A DNA stretch of 48,455 nucleotides, from NCBI GenBank assembly GCA_018398765.1, contig JAHBMJ010004696.1, forward strand, positions 5,001 through 53,455. Reading direction: 5' to 3'. A model generated the notes under the pieces. That model saw only the letters and a list, made by a program, of their open reading frames with translations, was not told the origin of the DNA and searched no databases. Of the stretch, positions 12,633-22,150 are shown piece after piece. The DNA is from Chromera velia. Lineage: Eukaryota > Sar > Chromeraceae. Each line of letters opens with the position of its first letter. The first letter of the stretch is position 1. The position numbers and the translations under genes are program-made.

Positions 12633-12995
12633 ATGATGTTCTGTCCCTCTGAGACCTCTCAATCCACCGCGCAATCACTGCATGCCAAGTGCACTCCATC
12701 CATGGTGAACTCGGACATATGTCCATGCCACTCCTTGTGTCTCTTTTTCGGAGTTGCCAAAGCAGCATCTGATGCAGCACTCCGCTTTTTTGAATTTACA
12801 TCAATGCCATACGGCTGTCAAGCACACGAGCACGTAGATCGACCTTCAATTGCACTTCAGTCACGCAGGCAAGCACATCGACTGTTGCAATTCAGTCACG
12901 CAGGCATCTCGGAGTCCATGAAAATCAACCAATATGCAAAACGGCCTGCTGAGACTTCAAGGCTGCAACAAATTGGTGGAATACATCCATGGTAA
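12633..12995 (+). CDS. Doubtful 120-codon ORF in mobile island
   Basis: An open ATG frame starting MMFCPSETSQ, with no recognised domain and no splice signals that join it to neighbours. A short direct repeat (TTCAGTCACGCAGGCA) occurs twice near 12857 and 12891 inside it. A 121-codon ORF lies opposite further downstream (13004-13369). It could be part of the outer element or chance. Confidence 0.2.
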   Translation: MMFCPSETSQSTAQSLHAKCTPSMVNSDICPCHSLCLFFGVAKAASDAALRFFEFTSMPYGCQAHEHVDRPSIALQSRRQAHRLLQFSHAGISESMKINQYAKRPAETSRLQQIGGIHPW

Positions 12996-13417
12996 TATAC
13001 TTCTTAGCTTTCTAGACTTTGGGGAAGCCCTCTCCTTCCTCTACAGAGCGGGCACAAGTGACAAACTGACCGGTCATTCCAGGGAGGGCAAATCCACTTC
13101 CAGAAAAACCAAACAGCACTGCTTGCGGTATTAGGTGTTCCTTCTGCACCAGTGAAGGCATAAAGGGAACCAAGACAGACATGTTGGAATACAAAGGTTC
13201 CAAGAAGGAAACAGATAAACGGTCCTGGTATGTGTTTTGCGATTGAGAGGGTGTGAAAGGGTGTGAAGATTGAACCGTTACTGCATGGAAGGTCGACGTC
13301 GAAAATGAAGCAATGAGCCGCCAAGCGGCCAGCTTTTGTAAAAGATGAGGTCATAAGAAGTGCGTTCATTGACTGGATACCAATGGTGAAGTAGCAAGCT
13401 TCAATGGCAGAGTATGG

Positions 13418-13816
13418 ATGTCACCAAATGACCATGACATCGTGACTGACCTTTCCGAATCTCAGTTCGCCCATGTTGACATCCTGGTCGATCCGGTCGC
13501 TCCTGAAGCTCTGAGACGGCACGAAGCGAAGAGAAAACACTGCAGAAAGACGATTCTACTGTCCTTGAGCTGGCCAGGGAGCCAACTCAGACAGGAGAAC
13601 AACGGGTTAAGCATGCAACTCTGCATGCTGAGGAAACGGGTGGGGAAAGACACAGGAGTTTTGAGCCCCTGGGATTCTCAAACAAAGAGCGCCCCCAAGA
13701 TTCCGACTCAGGGGTTTAGTGAGGACCTCATAGGGATGAAGATTGGCCATTCTGTTTTCATCGACTTAACCTCACTCGTGGAACCCGTCAAAAAAGCGAA
13801 CATGGGTCAGCTATAG
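13418..13816 (+). CDS. Dispersed-repeat ORF, 132 aa, copy A
   Basis: The frame starts MSPNDHDIVTDLSESQ and ends in MGQL plus TAG. Its last ~52 residues recur on the opposite strand at 33474-33645: the shared core PKIPTQGFS is followed by GMKIGHS, and both copies end MGQL-stop. Copy B has a 12-nt in-frame insertion. The similarity stops upstream of about 13663, so only the 3' part is shared. Function is unknown; it is probably a repeat-encoded or captured fragment. Full-length coding is uncertain because no initiator context or intron evidence supports the 5' half. Confidence 0.4.
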   Translation: MSPNDHDIVTDLSESQFAHVDILVDPVAPEALRRHEAKRKHCRKTILLSLSWPGSQLRQENNGLSMQLCMLRKRVGKDTGVLSPWDSQTKSAPKIPTQGFSEDLIGMKIGHSVFIDLTSLVEPVKKANMGQL

Positions 13817-14123
13817 ACCCCTTCCTGCATGGGCATGCATGCAGGCGGTCGGTTTTCACTTTTTTCCGGTACGTCAAAAATATATAAAAAAAATTTTCCT
13901 TAATTGCGGCATGTATGGCCGCGGAGCCGATTGGGGACATGCACAATTAAGGATCCCGCGGCGCTCATGCAACGCGCGTGCCTGTATCGCCTCGGGGGGC
14001 AGCTCGATCAGCTCTGCTGAGATCAGCCGAGAGGCCCTGAGATCGCACACACTCGCATAACGCATTTTTTCATTTTTTGGGGGGGAGGTCGGCTCTGTCA
14101 CGGTGTCGCCCAAGTTCCAAAAT

Positions 14124-14219
14124 GTGCCCCTCAAGCAACTCGCATGGAGCTGCGATTGCATATGCCTTATAATTATACTTTACACATACGTGCCCCTCAA
14201 GTAACTCGCACGGAGTTAC
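14124..14219. repeat. Tandem pair of ~30-bp units, each with a hairpin
   Basis: GTGCCCCTCAAG recurs 66 bp apart (14124 and 14190). Each copy is followed by a stem-loop: 14135-14153 (arms GCAACTC / GAGCTGC, one mismatch) and 14201-14219 (arms GTAACTC / GAGTTAC, perfect). It lies just upstream of the truncated Copia LTR. Confidence 0.6.
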
Positions 14220-14303
14220 TTTATATATATGACGTGCGCGCGGTCCCGAAAAGCATACTTCACACGTGTTGCCGTGGCCCCCACCCCATTGCAGCACACA
14301 AGA

Positions 14304-14339
14304 TGTTGGGATTTCTCCTTGGGCCGCTTTCCAGGGCTG
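14304..14339 (+). repeat. 5' LTR stub
   Basis: 36 nt beginning TGTTGGG, matching the start of the 3' LTR at 33 of 36 positions. The match ends abruptly at 14339/14340. Confidence 0.7.
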
Positions 14340-16821
14340 CCAACCCATTCTTTGTCTTCATAATCACTATCACGCAAGACTCACTCTCGACACTACAAAA
14401 AATTCCTTCCTTCCCACGTATAGACAAGCCAGACGAGGGGAGGGGACGAGGGTGGAAGCCTTTGCGTGTGCATCCGAGTGGTGTTTCTTTGATTGAATGG
14501 TATGGGTTGAATGCTTCCCCTGACCTCGCAGAGTTCAGGGGTACGGCAGCTGCACCTACCAATGATGTGGATCGTTTTTCCGACTTCTCTTTCGATGATG
14601 ATGGAGAGGTCGATACCAATGGGATGGGGGGTGCTGACCCTGTTGCTGTCCTCTCTTCTTCTCGTGTGCAGGCAACTTTCTTTAATAGTGTTTCCGCTGC
14701 GGCTGTCTGTCAGTTGGAGCACGTCGTGGGGAGTTAGCCAGCAAGTGTTTCTGCAGCCTTTTCTCTTGAAGTTCCCTCTCAGGGTACTGCAGGTTCATGT
14801 CTTCCAGCCGGCCAACTGGAAGCACGCGCCCAGCAGCAGGGGGTGGAGAGTGAGCGGGAAGAGGCAAAGCAGTCGGAACAGGACGCTGCACCAGCTGCTG
14901 AGTCTGAAGAGACAGAGAGGGAGGAAGAGATTGTTCTGCCAGACATCCCTGATGATGATTCTCTCTTTGGGGCGAATCTTCTGAAGTCTGATAGCGGAAC
15001 CGCTGTAGCCGGCCTGCTTGCTCGTGAGAGTGGGCCAACCAGCAGCAGAGAAGAGAAGGGAGTGCAGGTAGCATAGGAAGATGAGGGAGTACAAGAAGCA
15101 CAGGACAATGGGAGGAAGAGGGAGAAGGAAAAGAAGGAAAAGGAAAAGAGAGTCACACGTCTGTCGGTTGATAAGAAAGTCATTGATGTCATGATGGTAC
15201 ATGTGAATCCCCGAAAAAGACATGTCATGGCAACGGAAGAGAAAGTAAGAAATAGAAGTCACGATGGAGCCATGAGAGAGGAACTGAAGACTTTTCAGAG
15301 AAATAAGGTCCTCAAGGTGGGGGGTATGCGAATACCCACAAGGAGACGGGTGATGAAGACGTGGTGGGTTTTAACCTGGAAGATGAAAGGTGGAGAGAGA
15401 GTCCCCAAGGCCAGATTGGTGTATAAGGGCTTCCAGGATGATAGAAAGAACGTTGAAACCTACAGTAGGACAGCAGCCTGGTGGGCGTTGCTTGTCTGTT
15501 TTGTGTTTACTTCGAGCAAAGGATGGAAGGTAGGAAAGTTGGACGTTTGCACAGTATTTTTGACTGCACCGATTTCCGATGATGTGTTCGTGCAGCTGCC
15601 AGGCCGAGTTCCTGAGGGGTCACCCGAAGGGTTCACATCTGGTGAGATGAGTCAATTACTGCGTGCGATGTTACACACTACGGTCTGAAAGATGCGCCTC
15701 GCCTCTATGGTCAGCACTTCAAACGGATTGCTGGAGAGTGTAGATGGGAAGAAGTGACTGAAAGCGTGTTTGTGAAGAAGGAGGCAGGAAGTGTGAAGGC
15801 TGTGATGGCTGTTCATGTCGATGATTTACTTGTATTCTCTGATAATCCCGTGCGTGATCTCGAGCCTCTGCGCAAGCGTCTTGAAATGGATGAGCCTGAG
15901 ATTCTTGAGTGTGGGGGTGAGATGGGTTACACAGGGATGGAGGTGAAGAGAACAGAGAAAGGCTTTGCTCTCTTGCAGAAAGCTTATCTTGAATCAATCC
16001 CTGTGCAAAAGGAAGACCTTCCCCGCAAGTCTTTGTCTCCTGAACTCATTGAGTCATCAGCAGAAGAGGAGACAGACGAATCTCTTGTGAGTGTCATGTA
16101 GAAAATGATGGGTGTACTTGGTTGGGTTTGTCACACGACTGCCGATCTTGCATATCTGTTCAGCAAGCTCTCTCGTTATAATTCTCGCCCTTCTGGTTCA
16201 AAGCTTGTGGCTGCTTTACTTGCATTGATTCGTGCGCATGAGAAGGGTGATTGCCTGCAGTTCAGCGGAGTAGATGATCCGAAGCTTGCTCTCTTTGTTG
16301 ATGCTGCGTATTCTCTTTCTCGCTGTGAAAGGAGAGGGGGGTTTGAAGCGTATCTGGTTGACAAGCAGGAAAGCATCGCTAACATGAGGTTCTCGAATCT
16401 CGTGACATAGAAGAGCAAGAGAATCAAAAGAAAACTGATTTCTTCCACCTCTGCAGAGTTGTGTACACTTGTAGATGGCGTGAAGCAGTCGTTCCAATGG
16501 AAGCGACTTGCTGAGGCCCTCTGGATGAAGCCTCTGGAGGTTGAGGTTTACACTGACAGCGCTCCTCTGATGGAGCAGTTGGAAAGTGGACAGTCTAGAC
16601 GGGAGCCTTGCATGGATGGTCTGTTGGCGTATGTGCGTCAAGAGTTGAGAGCCTTGAAGGCAAAGGTACTGTGGGTACAGATAAACAGACAGAGAGCGGA
16701 CAGACACACAAAATATAAGATGAAGAGGGGCAGAGGAAGTCAAGCTCCCAAGTTTGTGCAGAAGCAGATGAAAGGAGATAGAAAGGTTCTGGATTTTGCG
16801 AAGGTGTGCAGAGGAAAGTGA
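14340..16821 (+). pseudogene. Copia reverse transcriptase-RNase H, disabled
   Basis: In order: a Ser/Glu-rich integrase-RT linker (to ~15180); RT N-terminus (AMREELKTFQRNKVLK); the palm motif KLDVCTVFL; YGLKDAPRLYG; the catalytic HVDD box at 15814-15825 (usually YVDD or FVDD); LGWVCHTTADLAY; and RNase H with ISSTSAELCTL and VYTDSAPLMEQ. In-frame TAG codons occur at 14735, 15074, 16099 and 16408. There is one frame change near 15675-15685, where an extra AC in a short AC run shifts RT out of phase (TGA then met at 15686). The terminal TGA at 16819 is the natural end. The element cannot make an intact polyprotein. Confidence 0.8.
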
Positions 16822-16861
16822 AAGAGTGACTCTCATGGTAGCTCTCGAGTCAGGGGGTGAT

Positions 16862-16897
16862 TGTTGGGATTTCTCCCTAGGCCGCTTTCCGGGGCTG
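16862..16897 (+). repeat. Start of 3' LTR
   Basis: TGTTGGG immediately follows CAGGGGGTGATT, the usual Copia polypurine-tract/LTR junction. The LTR probably extends toward 17.1 kb, but its end cannot be fixed because the 5' copy is deleted. Confidence 0.65.
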
Positions 16898-17301
16898 TTG
16901 GCAGTAGGCCGCACGCGCATAGAGAGACGTGATGCACAGAGATGCAGAGTTATAATGTAGCAATGCATAGCAATGCATGCAGAAACTGATTGATCCATCG
17001 TAGCGTATATCTCTGGCTAAAGCCAAGATAGACGGCCTCTCCTATGAACCTGAAAGTATGACAGAATCTTTATCACAAAACATGCCCAAGCTTCTGATGG
17101 TGTGCATCAATCAAATATTAGTGGACCCCCTAAATAGCCCCCCGAGGCACTCACCCAACTGGTTGGGTGATGTTGGGTGTATCCCGTATTAATATATGCG
17201 TGGCATGTCCCGCTGCGCCTGAGGACCTAGGTATTGATCCCTAAAATATAGGAAACCCTAAGATAAACATCAATATCGAATCGATTTCTAGAAAGCAAAC
17301 T

Positions 17302-17389
17302 GCCCGATATCCGATATCGATATTCGATATTGATACGATATTTTTTAATATCGATACGATAGCTATCTCAAGTTGGCATCCCTACTTTC
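17302..17389 (-). repeat. Right inverted-repeat arm
   Basis: Read on the minus strand it begins AGGGATG, has 13 extra bases, then GCTATCGTATCGATAT and further ATCGAT words, the inverted relative of 12263-12330. Confidence 0.45.
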
Positions 17390-17773
17390 TTTGTTTTTTT
17401 AGAACTTTGTTAAATTTATAAGTGAAAATCGAATCTGCATTAAAGGTCTGATGACCCTGATCCAGCTAGCGATCAAACTCTTGGCTAAACCGGTTTTGTA
17501 TAGATTGTCTAGTACAAATATATGGTTTAAATATCAAAAAACAGCTACAGCAATCGATGGAAAACATAATATCGCCCATCAACTACGTCGATCTGAACTT
17601 CATCATCCTAGCTAATAAAGCTTGAAATATATAAAACTCAGATAGATTTTCTTTCTTTCTTTTTTTAGAACTTTAGAGTGTGAACCCTAGACTTTAAATT
17701 ATTAAGTTAAATTACTCTAAACTACTTTAAAGTTTAAATTACTTATCTAAAATTCTAAATTACTCAATTAAAC

Positions 17774-17986
17774 TTGCAAGGTATCGCATCTCAGGCTGAC
17801 ATCGTTTTGATTAGTTCACATTTAGGGGGAATTGCGAGAATTGGAATGCTTTATGAGGAAATTAGAATCTTAATTTCTCAACTTGACCCAGAACTTGACC
17901 AGAGCTGTGGAAGCAGCTTACTGGCCCAGCTGGACGAAGCCTACCAAATCCTTTGGTCAAATGAAAAGGAAAAAAACGAAAGATAG
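17774..17986 (+). other. Isolated coding-like segment
   Basis: About 68 codons open from ADIVLISSHLGGIAR to WSNEKEKNER and a TAG stop, preceded by AG dinucleotides that could serve as acceptors (after TTGCAAG or CATCTCAG). The residue mix (amphipathic helix, DEAYQILW) looks protein-like and stands out from the AT-rich surroundings. No ATG, no partner exon and no family recognised; possibly the relic last exon of a lost gene. Confidence 0.25.
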
Positions 17987-18365
17987 ACAGAGTATGCAGC
18001 AACATGACAGCAAATGAAGCAAGCAAAGGAAGAGGGGGAAACCAAAGGGTTGAGTGACTGGGAAGTAATGAGATTGGCCTCTAATTGATCGACCCTTTGT
18101 CTTGAGATGCCTCTGTTTGAAGCCTGTTTGAGCTCCGCCGGGTCGATCGGCGGGCCGCAGCATTGTCAGTGAGAGTTAATTGATTGCAGTCTTTCGTATG
18201 CAATTAATAGTAATTGATTGATTATCATGTAAACAGTTTGTGGCACAGGTCTTTTTAGCCTGTGCGGGCTGGTTAGGAAGGTCCAACGCGTGTATGCGCT
18301 TTTCCTGGACGCCGCACGTCGAGCGCTCGGCATTGGAGCAGGAGGCCAATCCTCCAAACATTAAT

Positions 18366-18384
18366 CCTATCCTATCCTATCCTA
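18366..18384. repeat. (CCTAT)n short tandem repeat
   Basis: Three CCTAT units plus CCTA. Too short and internal to be a telomere. Confidence 0.8.
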
Positions 18385-18797
18385 ATCAAACTAATTTGCA
18401 ATAATTTTGAAATAAAAACTTACTGTACATGTAAACCTGTATTTTTGTAATTATATAAATACAAACATTCTAAAACTGAAAGATATTAAATCTAAAAAAC
18501 AATTCGTTTTAGCCTTTATAGGTAAACATTAAAAGTGAATAACACGCAATTACTAATAAGATTTGTCTTCGACCTTGAATACCTCTCCAGAAGTTTTTGC
18601 CAGTGATTGAAACGCTTACAGCTCTAGTTACAGCTACACCTACAATTTAAAAAAAAACTACCATCTAGACTACTACTATATATCTACTAGCTATGTATAT
18701 ATTGATTGAAGCACACTAAAAAGAAACACAAGCATGCACAGCGGCAGCAAGTCACTAGGCAATGAACAAGCTCAGCAGTCCCTGCAGCAGTCATGGT

Positions 18798-19759
18798 TCA
18801 ATCCGTATGTTCATCAGATCCTGGCTGCGATGGCGCACCTTGAATGGATGCCTGCTTTCTAAACCTGCCGTTGAGGTCGGCAGAATGAGGATCGGGGCCT
18901 CCTGCAGAGGGCGTGGAGGGGTAGCTCTCCGTTGGGACCGTTGCGTTCGTGAAAGACGACGTCTTGATTTTAGGCAGACGGGATGCTGCCGGGGGGCCCT
19001 GGTGCGCCTGGAGCGGGGAGGCATTTCCATGGGGAGCACCCGGCGCTCGGGTCGGTTCTTGTGGGCTTGTGTGATCCTTTCCAAAGGGGCCTCCTGCAAT
19101 CACTAACGGATTCGGTGTAGAAATAGGTCCGGAGAGATGCTTTGAGTCTGATGCTGCCTGTGGTGAGAGAGCTCCATCTGAGGGTGCTGCCGGTTGCGTT
19201 GATGGCGTCTCCTCCCCTCTCTCCATGAGCATCAACTGGGTCTCTCCTCCTTTGGCCGCTTGCCTCTCCATCTCTCTCTCCTTCTGTTCTAGTGCCTCTC
19301 GGTGCTTCACGTAACCGTATCTGCACTCGCAGACACACATAGACATCCATCTTTTTTGCAGGTATGTGCTCGATTGACAGACACGAGTACAGACGCAGAG
19401 AGAGCAATTCAGAGAAAACGGGAAAGACATACACGTGCGGTGATTCAAGAGACAACGAGCAAAAACTCAACCAGTTCTGAAAAACCAGGTAGGGAGGGAA
19501 CAGTTCGCGCGCGCACGTACACGCACGGACAGAGCTGAAATCAGGACGAAATTGAAGAAAATGAAACCTAGCACTCAAGACAGAATTACACAAACAAAGA
19601 GACAGACAGAAACTTTTCCTTACTCACTGACTGACTGGCTAAGAGACTGCGCTTCCTTCTCTTCTTCATGAACACAACTGAGAAACAGACTATATGACAG
19701 ACAGACGGACTATATGTTTCTTCTTCTCCCTTCTTTTCTTCATATACACAACAGACAAA

Positions 19760-19811
<52 letters not shown>

Positions 19812-19815
19812 ACAA

Positions 19816-19846
<31 letters not shown>

Positions 19847-21502
19847 GGGACTCACACGTAGCCGCCCCCAATCGTCAACCCAATGGCAGACGCAAGTTGC
19901 GGAGTGATCACGTCTCCAAAAATCACGACCCCTCCCACGGACTGGGCAGAGGCCTTCATCATCGCAATCATGTTGTAAGTCACAGGGTTCGTCATTTTGA
20001 TCAGCAAAAACGTTGCCACGTTAATTAGAACAGCCAGAACCCCCGAGAACGCGAGGCTTCCCCAGATAGTCCAAAATTTTTCGTCTGACAGTTTCAGAGG
20101 CAGCAAACCGAATGAGTCCCCCTCCCCCGAAATCCATATGCATGGGACGAACAGAAAAACGCCCCAGACAAGGACGTATGTCAACAGTCTGTTGCTGTCA
20201 TTATCGCACAATGGCAGCACTTTCTTTGTCCACACATTGTAGACAGCCTGGAGGCCCGAGGAGCTCAGGCCCGCCAAAGTGCCTGCCACCGTCATCGTCG
20301 CAGTGTCGGAGAATCCAATCATGAACCCCAACATCACCGCAACGCATGAGAGGGTCGCCTTCAGAGACGTCTTCTGCCCGAGCCACACGTAGGCAAGGGC
20401 GATGTTGATCACAATCGTGGTCGAACGAGCTACCTGCAGGGGGGATGGGTGGGAAGCAACCGAGACATGACATGAAATGCAGCAACAGAACATAGAAGCA
20501 TGAGAATCCGAAGGGAACGAGATGAAAGCCAAAAGCACAACCTGCAGAGAGGGAGAGTGCGTGGAGTGGAAACACCCAGAGGGGTGCTGTAGCGTGGGAG
20601 GGAGCGGGTGGGCTCCAATCGCTTAATTCTGACTCGCGGGTTCACGGACAAGACGACGACAGATGAGGGGACTCGTGTAAGAGTGACAACACAAACACAG
20701 ACAAAGGCAAATAAAAAATGCTCAGACAGACGGCATGAGTGCATACTCACCCTTCCACTGTCCCCTCCACCTTTCTTCCTCCCTCCCTCCCGAATTACCA
20801 GTGTGTGTCCGAAACTGACTCCCTCCCTCCCTCACCATGCAGCTGACCGACCTGATAGGCAGCCACCTGGACCCTCTGCAGGCAGATGTTGCTGAACGAG
20901 ACCATCGCAACAAAAAAGAAGGCCGGAATAAAAGCCTGCAGACGTGAAGGCAGGGAGAGAGAGCGGGGGGGGGGCAGATATGCGTTCGCAAGGGCAACAC
21001 AAGGGGGGACGGCTGGGGTGGTTGCGAGTTGGGGCAAGAGCTGGAATTGAAACCGCTTTTTGCAGGTGGGGACATAAAAGCTCACGTTCTCAACTGGGAT
21101 GCTCAGGCAAGAGTGACGGGACCGACCCTTCCTCTGTGTACAGGCATGTGCATGCAAGAGGCAACAAAGGGACATCTTTCGAGAGAGAGGGAGGGATGGT
21201 CAATGCGAAGAAAGTGTACTCACTGTGCCTTCACAGAGCAGGCTGACCTTTCTGGCAACTTCCCATTTGAATTCAAACGGTGGAAAGAAAGCGAGGCCTG
21301 CTTCCTTCACCGCAGGGTGAGTGCCGATCTGTCCAAGCAACACCATCAGACCAAGTCCCACAACTTGCTGGACCCATGAGACAAAGACGGGTTTCTTGAA
21401 CGTGGACGTGAACACGACATAATTGAAGAAGACGATGCTCAGAGAAGTCACGAAGTAAAAGGCGATGGCAAGCATCAAACCCACATTTCCAGCAGCCTTC
21501 AT
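18798..21502 (-). CDS. GDP-fucose transporter-like protein (SLC35/DMT superfamily)
   Basis: Likely a multi-pass Golgi or ER nucleotide-sugar antiporter. Exons on the minus strand: 21248-21502 (ATG at 21500-21502), 20852-20935, 19856-20433, 18798-19320, giving 479 codons plus TGA with consistent phase. Hydrophobic helices run from LMLAIAFYFVTSLSIVFF to about residue 300. SLC35C1-like landmarks are a motif where the family has FNNLCLKYV (here FSNICLQRV), AYQVARSTT (family YNVGRSLTT), the mid-protein VYNVWTKKVLPLCD (family NAIYTTKVLPAV) and MTNPVTYNM (family TSPLTHNV). After the last helix (GGGYVYGYVK) comes a hydrophilic, Pro/Ser-rich tail of about 165 residues, unusual next to the ~364-residue human protein. 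Substrate is inferred only from similarity; triose-phosphate translocators are related alternatives. Divergent from the TPX2-like gene at 22151. Confidence 0.82.
19757..19844. repeat. (AAAG)n and (GACA)n microsatellites
   Basis: Adjacent AAAG (19757-19811) and GACA (19817-19844) arrays in the last intron of the transporter gene, just past the exon 3 donor on the minus strand. Confidence 0.9.
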
Positions 21503-22150
21503 TGTGGTTGGACTGATCTCTTCAGACGGCAACCACTGAACGTACACACCGATACGCAAAGAACATGCAACACCCTCGAGTGACGAATGGAGGAATTTGA
21601 TTCTTGTTTGGAAAAAAAACGGGTCTTAGTCCATTCTGGAGTGAATGCCCAGCAAAGCGGCAGGGCAGGGTTCCTCTGTGAGAAGCATTGAACTTAGCAT
21701 TCGCGTTGAATGAGGACCATCATGGACCATCGATCGCAGTGATGACTCAGTCACTCTCAGTCAAGATGCATGACTCCAGCGCGAAGACATCCGGCCAATT
21801 AAGAAGTGCCGCGCCATGGCGCGCCGCCACAAATTATCGCTGTCGACACGGCGCCGTCGTTTATTTTTCACTCTTTTTCCGTGCGTTCAGTTCAATTATT
21901 AATAACATTTAATAACCGACCATAACCGGCATTAACCGGCCGCCCTTCTCACAATTTCTCACATCAGAAGCCTTCATACATATATACATACGAGGATCCA
22001 CATAACCGAGGTGGTACATATTTCGCTGTGTGTAAGACTTTTTGCCTGCATTCTGTCCAAGTACGTCGGGCTCCCCTCGTCAGAAAAGAATCACCATCAG
22101 TGTGACAAGTTTGTTGTTCGATTTCACGAAGCAGCCTTGCAAGAGCATAA
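21503..22150. promoter_or_regulatory. Divergent intergenic region between transporter and TPX2-like genes
   Basis: 648 bp between start codons pointing away from each other. It contains GCGCGCCGCC at 21819-21828 (the same 10-mer as at 2201-2210), preceded by the dyad GCGCCATGGCGC, and three ACCGGC/ACCGAC-like words at 21915-21943. The bidirectional promoter role is inferred. Confidence 0.5.

Larger units (their letters stand above)
14304..16897 (+). mobile_element. Truncated Copia (Ty1) retrotransposon
   Basis: The first 36 nt (14304-14339, TGTTGGGATTTCTCC...) recur at 16862-16897 with three transitions. The second copy directly follows the polypurine tract CAGGGGGTGA and a pol stop, so it is the start of the 3' LTR. 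On the left, only these 36 nt remain before pol sequence, so most of the 5' LTR, primer site, gag, protease and most of integrase are missing. The 3' LTR continues past 16897 to an undetermined end before about 17100. Confidence 0.75.
12263..17389. mobile_element. Putative DNA element bounded by ATCGAT-rich inverted repeats, carrying a nested Copia remnant
   Basis: The left end reads AGGGATGGCTATCGTATCGA; the reverse complement of the right end reads AGGGATG, then 13 extra bases, then GCTATCGTATCGATAT. Both continue with diverged ATCGAT/ATTGTATCA words, so the ends are inverted relatives. Both are flanked on the + strand by ACTTTCTTT plus a T run, which could be a target-site duplication or just low complexity. 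Inside are a 133-codon ORF with a relative elsewhere in the window (13418-13816) and a truncated Copia element. No transposase motif was recognised, so the superfamily is unknown and the element may be non-autonomous. Confidence 0.45.
17390..18797. other. AT-rich intergenic stretch with a small GC patch
   Basis: Mostly AT-rich DNA. TGTGAACCCTA near 17671 recurs in other AT-rich islands of this window. A GC-rich patch with a CCGCCG..CGGCGG-like dyad lies at 18134-18160. A (CCTAT)n run is at 18366-18384. The one coding-looking segment is listed separately. Confidence 0.5.

Noticed and set aside
18366-18384. Telomere-like CCTAT repeat
   Set aside because: Only three and a half units, not a known telomere repeat, and internal.
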